From a bacterium (GTDB lineage: Bacteria > Bacillota > Bacilli > Lactobacillales > Streptococcaceae): a stretch of 64,000 nt of DNA. Below the pieces are notes generated by a model. That model had not been told where the DNA came from. It saw only the letters and a list, made by a program, of their open reading frames with translations, and did not search any database. Positions 27,984 to 38,169 of this stretch are shown here, in pieces. The first letter of the stretch is position 1; the number at the start of each line of letters is the position of its first letter. Location: contig CAJNBY010000002.1 in assembly GCA_905221125.1 (NCBI GenBank), forward strand, positions 124,001-188,000, in the 5' to 3' direction. The position numbers and the translations under genes are program-made.

Positions 27984-29396
27984 ATGGCTGAAGAAAGAGT
28001 AGAACCAAAACCAATTGACCTTGGTGAATATAAATTTGGTTTCCATGACGATGTAGAGCCTGTCCTATCGACAGGAAAAGGATTGAACGAAGATGTCATT
28101 CGCGAATTATCAGCTGCTAAGGGAGAACCTGAGTGGATGTTAGAATTCCGTTTGAAGTCTTATGAAACCTTCAAAAAAATGCCTATGCAAACTTGGGGAG
28201 CAGACTTGTCAGAGATTGACTTTGATGACTTGATCTACTACCAAAAACCATCTGACAAACCAGCTCGTTCATGGGATGAGGTTCCTGAAAAAATTAAAGA
28301 AACCTTTGAACGTATCGGGATCCCAGAAGCTGAACGTGCTTATTTAGCAGGAGCCTCTGCCCAGTACGAGTCAGAAGTGGTTTACCACAACATGAAGGAA
28401 GAGTTCCAAAAATTAGGGATTATCTTTACAGATACAGATTCTGCCCTCAAGGAATACCCAGACTTGTTTAAACAATACTTTGCCAAATTGGTACCGCCGA
28501 CTGATAACAAGTTGGCAGCCCTCAACTCAGCAGTATGGTCTGGTGGAACCTTTATCTACGTACCAAAAGGTGTGAAAGTGGATATTCCACTTCAAACTTA
28601 CTTCCGTATCAACAACGAAAATACAGGTCAGTTTGAACGTACCTTGATTATCGTTGATGAGGGAGCAAGTGTACACTACGTAGAAGGATGTACAGCACCA
28701 ACTTATTCAAGTAACAGCTTGCATGCTGCTATCGTAGAAATCTTTGCCTTGGACGGAGCTTACATGCGTTATACAACCATCCAAAACTGGTCTGATAATG
28801 TCTATAACTTGGTAACGAAACGTGCTAAAGCCTTGAAAGATGCGACAGTTGAGTGGATTGATGGAAACTTGGGCGCCAAAACAACTATGAAATATCCATC
28901 TGTTTACCTAGATGGAGAAGGTGCGCGTGGAACCATGCTTTCGATCGCCTTTGCCAATGCAGGGCAACACCAAGACACGGGGGCTAAGATGATCCACAAC
29001 GCTCCACATACTAGCTCATCTATTGTGTCTAAATCCATCGCTAAAGGTGGAGGAAAGGTTGACTACCGTGGACAAGTGACCTTCAACAAGAATTCTAAGA
29101 AATCTGTTTCTCACATCGAGTGTGATACCATTATTATGGATGACTTGTCAGCATCAGATACCATTCCATTTAATGAAATTCATAACTCGCAAGTCGCTTT
29201 GGAACACGAAGCCAAGGTATCTAAGATTTCAGAAGAACAACTCTATTACCTCATGAGCCGTGGGTTGTCAGAATCTGAGGCAACAGAGATGATTGTCATG
29301 GGATTTGTAGAGCCCTTCACAAAAGAACTTCCAATGGAGTATGCAGTTGAGCTGAATCGTTTGATTAGCTATGAGATGGAAGGATCAGTCGGATAA
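27984..29396 (+). CDS. sufB: Fe-S cluster assembly protein SufB
   Basis: The 470-residue scaffold protein has the SufB motif [10 protein letters not shown] with the cysteine implicated in cluster assembly, and a C terminus ending in the SufB/D core fold. The start is ATG 27984 behind GAAAGGAT; homologues begin near [20 protein letters not shown], and a start at 27939 adds a non-conserved stretch. It is the last gene of the operon, with a bidirectional terminator downstream. Confidence 0.97.
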   Translation: MAEERVEPKPIDLGEYKFGFHDDVEPVLSTGKGLNEDVIRELSAAKGEPEWMLEFRLKSYETFKKMPMQTWGADLSEIDFDDLIYYQKPSDKPARSWDEVPEKIKETFERIGIPEAERAYLAGASAQYESEVVYHNMKEEFQKLGIIFTDTDSALKEYPDLFKQYFAKLVPPTDNKLAALNSAVWSGGTFIYVPKGVKVDIPLQTYFRINNENTGQFERTLIIVDEGASVHYVEGCTAPTYSSNSLHAAIVEIFALDGAYMRYTTIQNWSDNVYNLVTKRAKALKDATVEWIDGNLGAKTTMKYPSVYLDGEGARGTMLSIAFANAGQHQDTGAKMIHNAPHTSSSIVSKSIAKGGGKVDYRGQVTFNKNSKKSVSHIECDTIIMDDLSASDTIPFNEIHNSQVALEHEAKVSKISEEQLYYLMSRGLSESEATEMIVMGFVEPFTKELPMEYAVELNRLISYEMEGSVG

Positions 29397-29447
29397 AATT
29401 TGATTTTAGATTTACTAAAAACCAAGGACTTTGAAGATGAACTTGTA

Positions 29448-29482
29448 ACAAAAAAATCGCGGTTTAAATCGCGATTTTTTTA
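29448..29482. terminator. Bidirectional terminator between sufB and dacA
   Basis: AAAAAATCGCG and CGCGATTTTTTT form a strong stem with T-tracts on both strands, between two convergent genes. Confidence 0.95.
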
Positions 29483-30721
29483 TAATTTTTCGTTGATAAA
29501 TCGGATAAACTGATTCCACCAAACTTTTAAGAAGAAGGCTTTTTCAACTTTCTTTTCTGCTACCATTTCGAAACTAGGACGTTCTGTGGTAATGTAACCT
29601 TGACCAATCAAATCCTTGTCTTCGTAAGTCAAATGGCCAACCACTGTTCCAGCTTCAAGTGGTGCTGGGATTGCTTTGGAATCAGGTGTGAATTGAATAG
29701 ATTGGGAAGATTGATTCCCACCACGTTCAATTAGATAGATATCCTCTGGGGCCACTGCAGTGACCGTATCTTCTTTTCCATCTTGTACAGGGGCTTTGCT
29801 ATTTTGGTAGGCATCGCCTTTTTGAACGATTTTGCGAAGTGTAAATGTAGAAGAAATATAATCCATTAGGGAAGATGTAGCTGTAAAACGAGCGTAAGGA
29901 TTATTATCTTGATGGTCTGCATTTAAAACAACTGTGATAACCCTCATGCCTTTTTCGACAGTAGTACCAACAAAAGATTCACCAGCTTTGTCTGTTGTTC
30001 CTGTCTTAAGACCATCAAAACCACCGCGATGAGCAGGCATACCTTCTAACATGTAGTTGGTCGAAGTGATTGTCATCCCAGCAAAAGTAGAAGAAGGTTT
30101 TTTGGTGATTTCCAAGACTTGTGGGTATTTTTTGATGAGATTGCGAGCAACGATAGCAACATCATAAGCACTGAGCTTATTTTCATCATCTTTATTAGAG
30201 CCTGGGTAAATGTTATCTCCGAGAGTTTCGTTGTTCAGACCAGTTGTATTGACAAGGGTGGCATCTTTGATTCCCCATTCCAAGAGTTTGGCACGCATCA
30301 TATCGACGAAGTCTTTCTCTGAGCCAGCAATTTTCTCAGCTAAGGCAATAGCGGCACTGTTGGCACTAGATACCAGGGTTGCTTCAAGCAATTCTTCGAC
30401 AGTATAATTACGGGCCTCCATAGGAACATTACTGGCTTCAGAATTTGTCGTTAATTGATAAGGATAGTCAGAAATATCTACAGGGGTAGATAGTGTAATA
30501 CTTCCGTTTTCCAAGGCTTCATAGACAAGATAAACCGTAATCAATTTTGTGATAGAAGCAATCTCAACAGGTTGAGTTGCATCTTTCTCATAGAGAATTT
30601 TACCAGTATTGGCCTCAACAGCAATCGCATGTTTAGCAGCAATATTAAAATCTTGGGCAGCAACAGTAGATGCTGACCCAATTACGGATAGACTTAAGAG
30701 AGTTAAAATGATTTTTTTCAT
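29480..30721 (-). CDS. dacA: D-alanyl-D-alanine carboxypeptidase (PBP3)
   Basis: The 413-residue low-molecular-weight penicillin-binding protein trims the terminal D-Ala of cell-wall stem peptides. There is a signal peptide (cleaved near STVAAQDF), catalytic S56 in SITK, the SxN motif in SSANS (near 119-121), and KTG in GLKTGTTD. A C-terminal amphipathic helix, FFLKVWWNQFIRFINEKL, anchors it to the membrane. It is transcribed convergently to the suf operon and divergently from the permease at 30824. Confidence 0.97.
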   Translation of the reverse strand: MKKIILTLLSLSVIGSASTVAAQDFNIAAKHAIAVEANTGKILYEKDATQPVEIASITKLITVYLVYEALENGSITLSTPVDISDYPYQLTTNSEASNVPMEARNYTVEELLEATLVSSANSAAIALAEKIAGSEKDFVDMMRAKLLEWGIKDATLVNTTGLNNETLGDNIYPGSNKDDENKLSAYDVAIVARNLIKKYPQVLEITKKPSSTFAGMTITSTNYMLEGMPAHRGGFDGLKTGTTDKAGESFVGTTVEKGMRVITVVLNADHQDNNPYARFTATSSLMDYISSTFTLRKIVQKGDAYQNSKAPVQDGKEDTVTAVAPEDIYLIERGGNQSSQSIQFTPDSKAIPAPLEAGTVVGHLTYEDKDLIGQGYITTERPSFEMVAEKKVEKAFFLKVWWNQFIRFINEKL

Positions 30722-30823
30722 AGTAAGTTTATTCTAACATAAAGAAAAAAATATTCCCAGTTTCATGATAGAAGAAAGAAGCTTTTTTGAAAGTATGGTA
30801 AAATAGATGAATGGAGGTAGCTC

Positions 30824-31933
30824 ATGTTTCGTAAGAATAAATTATTTTTTTGGACCAGTGAGATTTTATTATTAACAATCATTTTTTATTTATGGAGAGA
30901 GATGGGGGCGATTATCACGCCTTTTGTAAGCGTCGCAAACACCATCATGATTCCTTTTCTTCTAGGTGGTTTTTTATATTATTTGACCAATCCTATTGTA
31001 ATTTTTTTACAAAAGTATTTCAAAATTAATCGTATCATTGGTATTCTACTAACCTTGTGTGCCTTGGTGTGGGGCCTTGTCATTGGGGTAGTCTATCTGT
31101 TACCGATTTTGGTCAATCAGTTGACCAGCTTGATTGCGACTAGCCAGACTATCTATAGTCGTTTACAAGATTTGATTGTGGATTTATCTACTTATCCAGC
31201 CTTTCAAAATTTGGATATTCAAGCGACAATTCAACAATTAAATCTGTCCTATGTAGATATTCTACAAAATATCCTAAATAGTGTTACCAATAGTGTCGGA
31301 AGTGTTATATCAGCTCTCTTTAGTACCGTTTTGATTATTATTATGACCCCTGTGTTTTTGGTTTATTTTTTGTTAGATGGTAACAAATTTTTACCGATGC
31401 TTGAGCGCACTGTTTTGAAGAGAGATAAGTTGCATATTGCAGGTCTCTTAAAAAATTTGAATGCGACAATTGCTCGATATATTAGTGGAGTCGCAATTGA
31501 TGCGATTATTATCGGTTGTTTGGCCTTTATCGGATATAGCGTGATTGGTTTGAAATACGCTTTGGTCTTCGCCATCTTTTCAGGATTGGCCAATCTCATT
31601 CCTTATGTAGGACCAAGTATTGGCTTGATTCCGATGATTATTGCCAATGTCTTTACGGATCCTCATAGAATGCTGATTGCAGTTGTTTACATGCTAATCA
31701 TTCAACAAGTGGATGGAAACATCCTCTACCCTCGCATCGTAGGTGGAGTAATGAAGGTTCATCCAATCACGATTTTGGTATTACTTTTGTTATCAAGTAA
31801 TATCTATGGGGTCATTGGCATGATTGTCGCAGTACCAACCTATTCTATCTTAAAAGAAATTTCTAAGTTCTTATCTCGCTTGTATGAAAATCATAAAATA
31901 ATGAAAGAACGAGAAAGAGAATTAGCTAAGTAA
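30824..31933 (+). CDS. AI-2E family transporter (UPF0118)
   Basis: The 369-residue membrane protein has about eight hydrophobic segments and the family pattern GLANLIPYVGPSIGLIP. Members include the proposed AI-2 exporter TqsA and Na+/H+ antiporters, so the substrate is undecided. A TAAAAT -10 lies 15 nt before the strong ribosome binding site TGGAGGTAG. It has no obvious functional partners nearby. Confidence 0.88.
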   Translation: MFRKNKLFFWTSEILLLTIIFYLWREMGAIITPFVSVANTIMIPFLLGGFLYYLTNPIVIFLQKYFKINRIIGILLTLCALVWGLVIGVVYLLPILVNQLTSLIATSQTIYSRLQDLIVDLSTYPAFQNLDIQATIQQLNLSYVDILQNILNSVTNSVGSVISALFSTVLIIIMTPVFLVYFLLDGNKFLPMLERTVLKRDKLHIAGLLKNLNATIARYISGVAIDAIIIGCLAFIGYSVIGLKYALVFAIFSGLANLIPYVGPSIGLIPMIIANVFTDPHRMLIAVVYMLIIQQVDGNILYPRIVGGVMKVHPITILVLLLLSSNIYGVIGMIVAVPTYSILKEISKFLSRLYENHKIMKERERELAK

Positions 31934-32040
31934 AAGTCAGGAAATTCCTGATTTTTCTTTTTCTTTAGGTAAATTATAAGAGTAGAAGTGCCATTTAGAT
32001 TAGCCGATTAAGAATAATTCACAAAAACTTTGTAAAACAC

Positions 32041-32068
32041 TTGCAATTTAGCTGAAATTTGATAAAAT
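32041..32068 (+). promoter_or_regulatory. tuf promoter
   Basis: -35 TTGCAA (32041-32046) and extended -10 TGATAAAAT (ending 32068) are 16 nt apart, about 70 nt before the tuf start. Confidence 0.7.
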
Positions 32069-32139
32069 AGTAAGGAAAGTTAGACTGTATTGCCTACTGT
32101 CTATCTATAAAATATATTTTATTGGAGGCTTTTACTCAA

Positions 32140-33336
32140 ATGGCAAAAGAAAAATACGATCGTAGTAAACCACACGTTAACATTGGTACTATCGGACACG
32201 TTGACCACGGTAAAACTACCCTAACTGCAGCTATCACAACTGTTTTGGCACGTCGCTTGCCTTCATCAGTTAACCAACCTAAAGACTATGCGTCTATCGA
32301 TGCTGCTCCAGAAGAACGCGAACGCGGTATCACAATCAACACTGCGCACGTTGAGTACGAAACTGAAAAACGTCACTACGCTCACATCGACGCTCCAGGA
32401 CACGCGGACTACGTTAAAAACATGATTACTGGTGCCGCTCAAATGGACGGAGCTATCCTTGTAGTAGCTTCAACTGACGGACCAATGCCACAAACTCGTG
32501 AGCACATCCTTCTTTCACGTCAGGTTGGTGTTAAACACCTTATCGTCTTCATGAACAAAGTTGACTTGGTTGACGATGAAGAATTGCTTGAATTGGTTGA
32601 AATGGAAATCCGTGACCTATTGTCAGAATACGACTTCCCAGGTGACGATCTTCCAGTTATCCAAGGTTCAGCTCTTAAAGCCCTTGAAGGTGACACTAAA
32701 TACGAAGACATCGTTATGGAATTGATGAACACAGTTGATGAGTACATCCCAGAACCAGAACGTGACACTGACAAACCATTGCTTCTTCCAGTCGAAGACG
32801 TATTCTCAATCACTGGACGTGGTACAGTTGCTTCAGGACGTATCGACCGTGGTATCGTTAAAGTCAACGACGAAATCGAAATCGTTGGTATCAAAGAAGA
32901 AACTCAAAAAGCAGTTGTTACTGGTGTTGAAATGTTCCGTAAACAACTTGACGAAGGTCTTGCCGGAGATAACGTAGGTGTCCTTCTTCGTGGTGTTCAA
33001 CGTGATGAAATCGAACGTGGACAAGTTATCGCTAAACCAGGTTCAATCAACCCACACACTAAATTCAAAGGTGAAGTTTACATCCTTACTAAAGAAGAAG
33101 GTGGACGTCACACTCCATTCTTCAACAACTACCGTCCACAATTCTACTTCCGTACTACTGACGTTACAGGTTCAATCGAACTTCCAGCAGGTACTGAAAT
33201 GGTAATGCCTGGTGATAACGTGACAATCGACGTTGAGTTGATCCACCCAATCGCCGTAGAACAAGGTACTACATTCTCTATCCGTGAGGGTGGACGTACT
33301 GTTGGTTCAGGTATGGTTACAGAAATCGAAGCTTAA
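32140..33336 (+). CDS. tuf: Elongation factor Tu
   Basis: The 398-residue GTPase delivers aminoacyl-tRNA to the ribosome. G1 GHVDHGKTT, the effector region [14 protein letters not shown]3 DAPGHADY and G4 NKVD are all intact, followed by domains 2 and 3. The start is ATG 32140 behind TTGGAGG; an in-frame start at 32122 precedes the ribosome binding site. Codon bias is extreme, as expected. It stands alone with its own promoter and terminator. Confidence 0.99.
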   Translation: MAKEKYDRSKPHVNIGTIGHVDHGKTTLTAAITTVLARRLPSSVNQPKDYASIDAAPEERERGITINTAHVEYETEKRHYAHIDAPGHADYVKNMITGAAQMDGAILVVASTDGPMPQTREHILLSRQVGVKHLIVFMNKVDLVDDEELLELVEMEIRDLLSEYDFPGDDLPVIQGSALKALEGDTKYEDIVMELMNTVDEYIPEPERDTDKPLLLPVEDVFSITGRGTVASGRIDRGIVKVNDEIEIVGIKEETQKAVVTGVEMFRKQLDEGLAGDNVGVLLRGVQRDEIERGQVIAKPGSINPHTKFKGEVYILTKEEGGRHTPFFNNYRPQFYFRTTDVTGSIELPAGTEMVMPGDNVTIDVELIHPIAVEQGTTFSIREGGRTVGSGMVTEIEA

Positions 33337-33380
33337 TTCGATTTAGTTCCCAGAAGAACAATTATTTAAGTCAGACACTA

Positions 33381-33411
33381 AAAGAATCTTGCTTTGCAAG
33401 GTTCTTTTTTT
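33381..33411 (+). terminator. tuf terminator
   Basis: AAAGAATCTTGC-TTT-GCAAGGTTCTTT, followed by further T residues, is a strong intrinsic terminator. Confidence 0.93.
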
Positions 33412-33425
33412 CGAATATTGAACTA

Positions 33426-33621
33426 ATACTCAATGAAAATCAAAGAGCAAACTAGGAAGCTAGCCGCAGGTTGCTCAAAGCACTGCATTGAGGTTGTAGA
33501 TAGAATTGACGAAGTCAGCTCAAAACATGTTTTTGAGGTTGTAGATAAGGCTGACGAAGTCAGTAACCATACATACGGTAAGGCGACGCTGACGTGGTTT
33601 GAAGAGATTTTTGAAAAGTAT
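33426..33621 (-). repeat. BOX element (A1-B2-C1), inverted relative to the window
   Basis: Read on the minus strand the element starts with boxA (the GGCGACGCTGACG core of the BOXA1R primer, here at 33580-33600), has two boxB-like units around GACGAAGTCAG (33508 and 33551) and ends with boxC (33426-33480, ATACTCAATGAAAATCAAAG start). The length of about 196 nt fits A1B2C1. BOX repeats are typical of S. pneumoniae and close relatives. It lies between the tuf terminator and the helicase operon terminator. The 79-codon open frame in it is not a gene. Confidence 0.93.
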
Positions 33622-33642
33622 AAAATTGAATTGCTTATAGAA

Positions 33643-33684
33643 AAAGCCCTATACACTAGATGTGCATAGAGCAATTGGGCTTTA
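33643..33684. terminator. Terminator of the helicase operon
   Basis: AAAGCCC...GGGCTTT arms enclose an inner CTAT/ATAG stem; A/T-tracts on both sides make it bidirectional between BOX and the minus-strand operon. Confidence 0.8.
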
Positions 33685-34764
33685 TTTGATATAGAGTTCT
33701 TGATTTTTCAAGACAATTTCTCGTACGCTTGCGAACTTTTTGAGTTTTTTGATTTCTTCTGGATGAGTGACGAGAGTGATAACATAACCTTCCTTGCCCA
33801 TACGACCTGTACGGCCAGCACGGTGAGTGTAGGTTTCAATATCTCTAGGAACATCAAAGTTTACGACACATTCTAGGCTATCGATATCAATTCCACGAGC
33901 CAAAAGGTCAGTTGCAAGAAGCAGGGTTAGTTGCTTATCTTTAAACTTTTCTAAGATAACCTTTCTAAACTTGACATTGACATCGCTAGCGAGGGAAACA
34001 GCCAAGATATCACGATATTGTAGTTTTTCTTCTGCACTTCCAAGGTCTGATAGGCTGTTAAAAAAGACTAGTCCGCGGAAATCCTCTACATGAGCTAGTT
34101 TTCGTAGCATATCCACTCGGTGACGTTGCTCTACCTGCATGTAGAAGTGCTGGATATTGTCCAGTTTTTGATCAGAGAGATCAATGGTGCGCGTGTTTGG
34201 AGCAATCTTTTCTTGGTCAAACTTGACTGTCGCGCTCATGTAGATGAGTTGGTGATCACGAGGTGCGTAGTGAGTGATTTTCTCAACAAAGTGAATCTGA
34301 GAATCATCAAGCAACTGGTCAAATTCATCCAGGATGATGGTTTCTACATTCATCATCTTTATTTTTTTCAATTTAATCAACTCAAAGATACGACCAGGGG
34401 TTCCAATCAGAATTTCTGGCCCTTTTTTGAGTCGTTCAATCTGGCGTTTCTGACTTGAACCTGATAGGAAGAGTTGGGCTGTCAAACCGATAGCTTCTGC
34501 CCACGTTTTACATACGTCAAAAATCTGTCCAGCAAGCTCCGTATTTGGTGCTAGAATCAAGAGTTGCTGGGCTTTTTTCTTTTGTAGTCTGAGAAGACTT
34601 GGTAGGAGGTAAGCTAGGGTCTTGCCTGTTCCTGTTGGGCTCACTCCTAAAAGATTTTCTCCCGCAAGAATGGGCTCAAATAGTTGAGTTTGAATGGGAG
34701 TAAATTCTTGGAAACCGAGTTGGTCACTCAGTTCTTGCCATTCAGTCGGTAGTTTAGTTTTCAT
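33682..34764 (-). CDS. DEAD-box ATP-dependent RNA helicase
   Basis: The protein of about 360 residues has a RecA-like helicase core: FTPIQTQ (Q-motif region), Walker A SPTGTGKT, motif II DEFD in place of the usual DEAD, SAT, and HRAGRTGR. The short C-terminal end lacks extra RNA-binding domains, so it is a compact helicase like CshB or YfmL, probably in ribosome assembly or RNA turnover. The start at 34764 overlaps the upstream oxidoreductase gene by 11 nt; a longer frame starting at 34833 would extend deep into that gene and is rejected. Confidence 0.92.
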   Translation of the reverse strand: MKTKLPTEWQELSDQLGFQEFTPIQTQLFEPILAGENLLGVSPTGTGKTLAYLLPSLLRLQKKKAQQLLILAPNTELAGQIFDVCKTWAEAIGLTAQLFLSGSSQKRQIERLKKGPEILIGTPGRIFELIKLKKIKMMNVETIILDEFDQLLDDSQIHFVEKITHYAPRDHQLIYMSATVKFDQEKIAPNTRTIDLSDQKLDNIQHFYMQVEQRHRVDMLRKLAHVEDFRGLVFFNSLSDLGSAEEKLQYRDILAVSLASDVNVKFRKVILEKFKDKQLTLLLATDLLARGIDIDSLECVVNFDVPRDIETYTHRAGRTGRMGKEGYVITLVTHPEEIKKLKKFASVREIVLKNQELYIK

Positions 34765-35737
34765 TTTCTGCCTCAAATCTAATGCCAGCAGTCTGGCGCA
34801 TAGTATATAGTAGCTCATGAACTGAACTTGCATCTTCCAGCCAAGTTTGGTAGAGATTCAGATCTGGTTGCTGGATCATGTGTGCAAATGCAGCGACTTC
34901 CTCAATCATCGTATGAGGATCCTGTTGGATAGGGAGTTGGACTTGATTGCCTTGATGGTCGGTAAAAATAGCTGAGCTTACATGTTCGATGGTGTTGAGG
35001 GTCAAGGTCCCATCTGTCGTATAAATCTCACAAGGAAGATTGGAAGTGATGTTTTTCCCAGCTTTGATATGAACTTGAAAGTCAGGGTAGAAGAGAATAC
35101 CATCTCCATTTAGGTCAATGCTATTGTCAAGCTGTTGAGCACGGTAAGTCGCGTCATTAGCTTTTCCGAAAAGACGAACGGCAGCATAGAGGGGATAAAT
35201 CCCCAAATCCATAAGAGCTCCACCAGCAAAGCGGTCTGAAAAGACATTTGGTGTCTCCCCAGCCAACAAATTCGGCATCTTGGAAGAGTACTTGGCATAG
35301 TTGAAATCAGCTCCTAAGATTTGCTTGTCTGCCAAAAAGTTTTTGATAGTAGTGAAAGCTTTCTCGTGATAATTACGAGCTGCTTCAAAGATAAAACAAT
35401 TATTTTTCTCAGCCGTTTGAATCAAATTCAGCCATTCTTGTGGCTGAGTAACAGCTGGCTTTTCAAGAATGACGTGTTTACCAGCAGACAAGGCAGCTTT
35501 TGCCTGAGCAAAATGTAAGGAATTTGGACTGGCAATATAGACCACATCAAAGGAGCTCTTGAAGAAGTCTTCTAATTGATCAAAGAGTTGGATATCCTGA
35601 TAGCGAGAAGCAAAGGTTGCTGCAGTTTCTAGTTTTCTAGAATAGACTGCGACCAGCTTGTATTCTCCACTGGAATGGGCTGCTTCTATGAAGTGGTGGC
35701 TGATAGCGCCAGTTCCGATGACACCTAATTTAAGCAT
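34754..35737 (-). CDS. Gfo/Idh/MocA family NAD(P)-dependent oxidoreductase
   Basis: The 327-residue protein has an N-terminal Rossmann fold (GVIGTGAISHHFIEAA), the family motif EKPAV, and a C-terminal alpha/beta substrate domain. The substrate is probably a sugar or polyol, but nothing nearby identifies it. A ribosome binding site AAAGGAGG lies before the ATG on the minus strand. It is cotranscribed with the downstream RNA helicase. Confidence 0.9.
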   Translation of the reverse strand: MLKLGVIGTGAISHHFIEAAHSSGEYKLVAVYSRKLETAATFASRYQDIQLFDQLEDFFKSSFDVVYIASPNSLHFAQAKAALSAGKHVILEKPAVTQPQEWLNLIQTAEKNNCFIFEAARNYHEKAFTTIKNFLADKQILGADFNYAKYSSKMPNLLAGETPNVFSDRFAGGALMDLGIYPLYAAVRLFGKANDATYRAQQLDNSIDLNGDGILFYPDFQVHIKAGKNITSNLPCEIYTTDGTLTLNTIEHVSSAIFTDHQGNQVQLPIQQDPHTMIEEVAAFAHMIQQPDLNLYQTWLEDASSVHELLYTMRQTAGIRFEAENEN

Positions 35738-35890
35738 AAATCCTCCTTTTCAGATTTTAAATCCTTCTTTCATTATAACATAGATAGACTTGACTATCCA
35801 ACAGGGGGTAAAAAATTTCAAATAAGATACTAGGACTTTCCCAAAGAAAGTGGTACAATAATGAGATGAGTAAATGAAATGGGAGGGAAA

Positions 35891-36577
35891 ATGAGGTTAC
35901 TACCTATAAGAAAAATATCACGTCAGTCTAAGAGGCTAGCGCTTTTTTTGACTTTTTGTGCAGGATATGTAGATGCCTATACTTTTATTGTCCGAGGGAA
36001 TACTCTTGTAGCTGGACAAACGGGGAATGTCGTCTTTCTATCAGTGGGACTCATTCAGCACAACGTGTCGGATGCCAGTGCCAAAGTAATGACCTTGCTA
36101 GCTTTTATGATGGGGGTCTTTTTACTAACGATTTATAAGGAAAAATTGAGAATTGTGAAAAAACCTATTCTGTCCTTGATTCCTTTGGCAATCCTATCAA
36201 TCATTATTGGATTTGTACCACAAACTGTAGAGAATATCTATCTAGTACCGCCCTTGGCCTTTTGTATGGGGTTGGTGACAACTGCTTTTGGAGAAGTATC
36301 TGGGATTGCTTATAACAATGCATTTATGACTGGAAATATAAAACGTACTATGCTGGCTTTTGGAGATTATTTCCGGACCAAGCACACTCCTTTTTTGCGT
36401 GAAGCTTTCATATTTGTTAGCCTGCTTAGTAGTTTTGTCCTTGGAGTGGTTTTTTCAGCCTATTTGACGATTTTTTATCGGGAAAAGACCATTCTTGGTG
36501 TTCCTATTATGATGAGCATTTTTTACCTCAGTATACTTTTTGCTTCATGGCAGAAAAAAGTAAAAGAAAAAGCTTGA
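35891..36577 (+). CDS. DUF1275 family membrane protein (YoaK-like)
   Basis: The 228-residue protein has six or so hydrophobic segments and the DUF1275 pattern CAGYVDAYTFIVRG...AGQTGNVVF with later GNIKRTM. The function of the family is unknown. ATG 35891 lies behind GGGAGG, so the in-frame ATG 12 nt earlier, which precedes that ribosome binding site, is not used. A TACAAT hexamer (35855-35860) is a plausible -10. Confidence 0.88.
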   Translation: MRLLPIRKISRQSKRLALFLTFCAGYVDAYTFIVRGNTLVAGQTGNVVFLSVGLIQHNVSDASAKVMTLLAFMMGVFLLTIYKEKLRIVKKPILSLIPLAILSIIIGFVPQTVENIYLVPPLAFCMGLVTTAFGEVSGIAYNNAFMTGNIKRTMLAFGDYFRTKHTPFLREAFIFVSLLSSFVLGVVFSAYLTIFYREKTILGVPIMMSIFYLSILFASWQKKVKEKA

Positions 36578-36599
36578 TTTTAGGTGTTATTACTTGTAA

Positions 36600-36857
36600 G
36601 AAAATAGGAGATATGCTATACTTGAAGAGTTGACTATGCACGTTCCTGTGCAACCGCACGAACATCGTTGCTCGTCGTATAACAAATTTAAACTTCGTCA
36701 TTGTCGCCTTGCCTAACATAAATTATGTCTTCGGCTCAATTCCTAGTTTATTCTTTGTTATACTTAGAGCTCTTCTTTTAAGTGGTTCGTCCCACGATGC
36801 TAGGCGAGTCTTCACAAAAAATTCGGGGAAACCCATAAAAATCATAGGAGGTGCATA
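36600..36857 (+). promoter_or_regulatory. rplU leader region (L21 leader type)
   Basis: The 258 nt before rplU hold two extended -10 sequences (TGCTATACT near 36615 and TGTTATACT near 36758), a hairpin GTGC-AACC-GCAC with outer GTTC/GAAC arms (36641-36662), and GTGG-TTCGTC-CCAC (36782-36795). The position fits the L21 leader, a proposed autoregulatory RNA in Firmicutes; I could not check the consensus. TGTCGCCTTGCC near 36706 looks like a boxA fragment. Confidence 0.5.
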
Positions 36858-37172
36858 ATGAGCACATACGCAATTATCAAAACTGGCGGAAAACAAGTTA
36901 AAGTTGAAGTTGGTCAAGCAATTTACGTTGAAAAATTGAACGTTGAAGCTGGTCAAGAAGTTACTTTTAACGAAGTTGTTCTTGTTGGTGGTGAAAACAC
37001 TGTTGTCGGAACTCCACTTGTTGCTGGAGCTACTGTAGTTGGAACTGTTGAAAAACAAGGAAAACAAAAGAAAGTTGTTACTTACAAGTACAAACCTAAA
37101 AAAGGTAGCCACCGTAAACAAGGTCACCGTCAACCATATACAAAAGTTGTCATCAACGCAATCAACGCTTAA
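36858..37172 (+). CDS. rplU: 50S ribosomal protein L21
   Basis: The 104-residue protein begins [20 protein letters not shown], the L21 family start, and ends in the [18 protein letters not shown] region. It has the ribosome binding site AGGAGG. It is the first gene of the conserved rplU-prp-rpmA operon. Confidence 0.98.
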   Translation: MSTYAIIKTGGKQVKVEVGQAIYVEKLNVEAGQEVTFNEVVLVGGENTVVGTPLVAGATVVGTVEKQGKQKKVVTYKYKPKKGSHRKQGHRQPYTKVVINAINA

Positions 37173-37178
37173 TTTTAA

Positions 37179-37532
<354 letters not shown>

Positions 37533-37548
37533 CACGGAGGAAAACATT

Positions 37549-37842
37549 ATGTTAAAAATGACTCTTAACAACTTGCAACTTTTCGCCCACAAAAAAGGTG
37601 GAGGTTCTACATCAAACGGACGTGATTCACAAGCGAAACGTCTTGGAGCTAAAGCAGCTGACGGACAAACTGTAACAGGTGGATCAATCCTTTACCGTCA
37701 ACGTGGTACACACATCTACCCAGGTGTAAACGTTGGACGTGGTGGAGACGATACTTTGTTCGCTAAAGTTGAAGGCGTAGTACGCTTTGAACGTAAAGGA
37801 CGCGATAAAAAACAAGTTTCTGTTTACCCAATCGCTAAATAA
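37549..37842 (+). CDS. rpmA: 50S ribosomal protein L27 with cleavable N-terminal extension
   Basis: The 97-residue protein starts [20 protein letters not shown]. The segment before AHKKG matches the Prp cleavage motif, with cut after F, so mature L27 should begin AHKKGG and reach the peptidyl-transferase centre. The strong ribosome binding site is CGGAGG. Two terminators follow. Confidence 0.98.
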   Translation: MLKMTLNNLQLFAHKKGGGSTSNGRDSQAKRLGAKAADGQTVTGGSILYRQRGTHIYPGVNVGRGGDDTLFAKVEGVVRFERKGRDKKQVSVYPIAK

Positions 37843-37947
37843 AAAGGTCCAGTGAACCTTTTTATCCCGAGCCTTGAAATGTAAAGGCGAGGAAGCTAGA
37901 AGTAGCATTTAATAAGGCTTTCCGAGTTTTCGGAGAGCCTATTTTTT
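37841..37947 (+). terminator. Two terminators after rpmA
   Basis: AAAAAGGT...ACCTTTTT (37841-37863) is followed by AGGCTTTCCGA-GTTTT-CGGAGAGCCT and seven T residues (37914-37948). Confidence 0.85.
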
Positions 37948-37950
37948 TGT

Positions 37951-38029
37951 TTTGATACCCACGCTGATACCCATATTTTAAAAACCAATGTAAGAAGCGA
38001 ACTTGTCGGCAACTTTATCTTTTATTTTA
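37951..38029 (-). other. Possible integration scar: tandem TGATACCCA and integrase-tail-like reading frame
   Basis: TGATACCCA occurs twice, 12 bp apart (37953 and 37965). On the minus strand the next bases read KDKVADKFASYIGF-stop (stop at 37978-37980), which resembles the C-terminal end of a tyrosine integrase. Such a tail beside an operon terminator would fit an old attachment site. This is a low-confidence reading of a short stretch. Confidence 0.25.
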
Positions 38030-38091
38030 AAATTATAAAATAGTATGATGTAAAAATTTTTCAGTAATGAATTTTATAAGGGAATAAGATA

Positions 38092-38120
38092 TTGTAAAAA
38101 TTGCTAAGGTTTGATATTAT
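38092..38120 (+). promoter_or_regulatory. Promoter of the small lipoprotein gene
   Basis: -35 TTGTAA (38092-38097) and extended -10 TGATATTAT (38112-38120) with 17-nt spacing. Confidence 0.6.
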
Positions 38121-38169
38121 AATTGTTTCTAAAAGAAGAAGTAAGAAGAATGAAAGGATGTGACCCTGT

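Noticed and set aside
33433..33669. 78-residue open frame on + after tuf
   Set aside because: It lies inside the BOX element, has no ribosome binding site, and its repeats reflect the boxB units.
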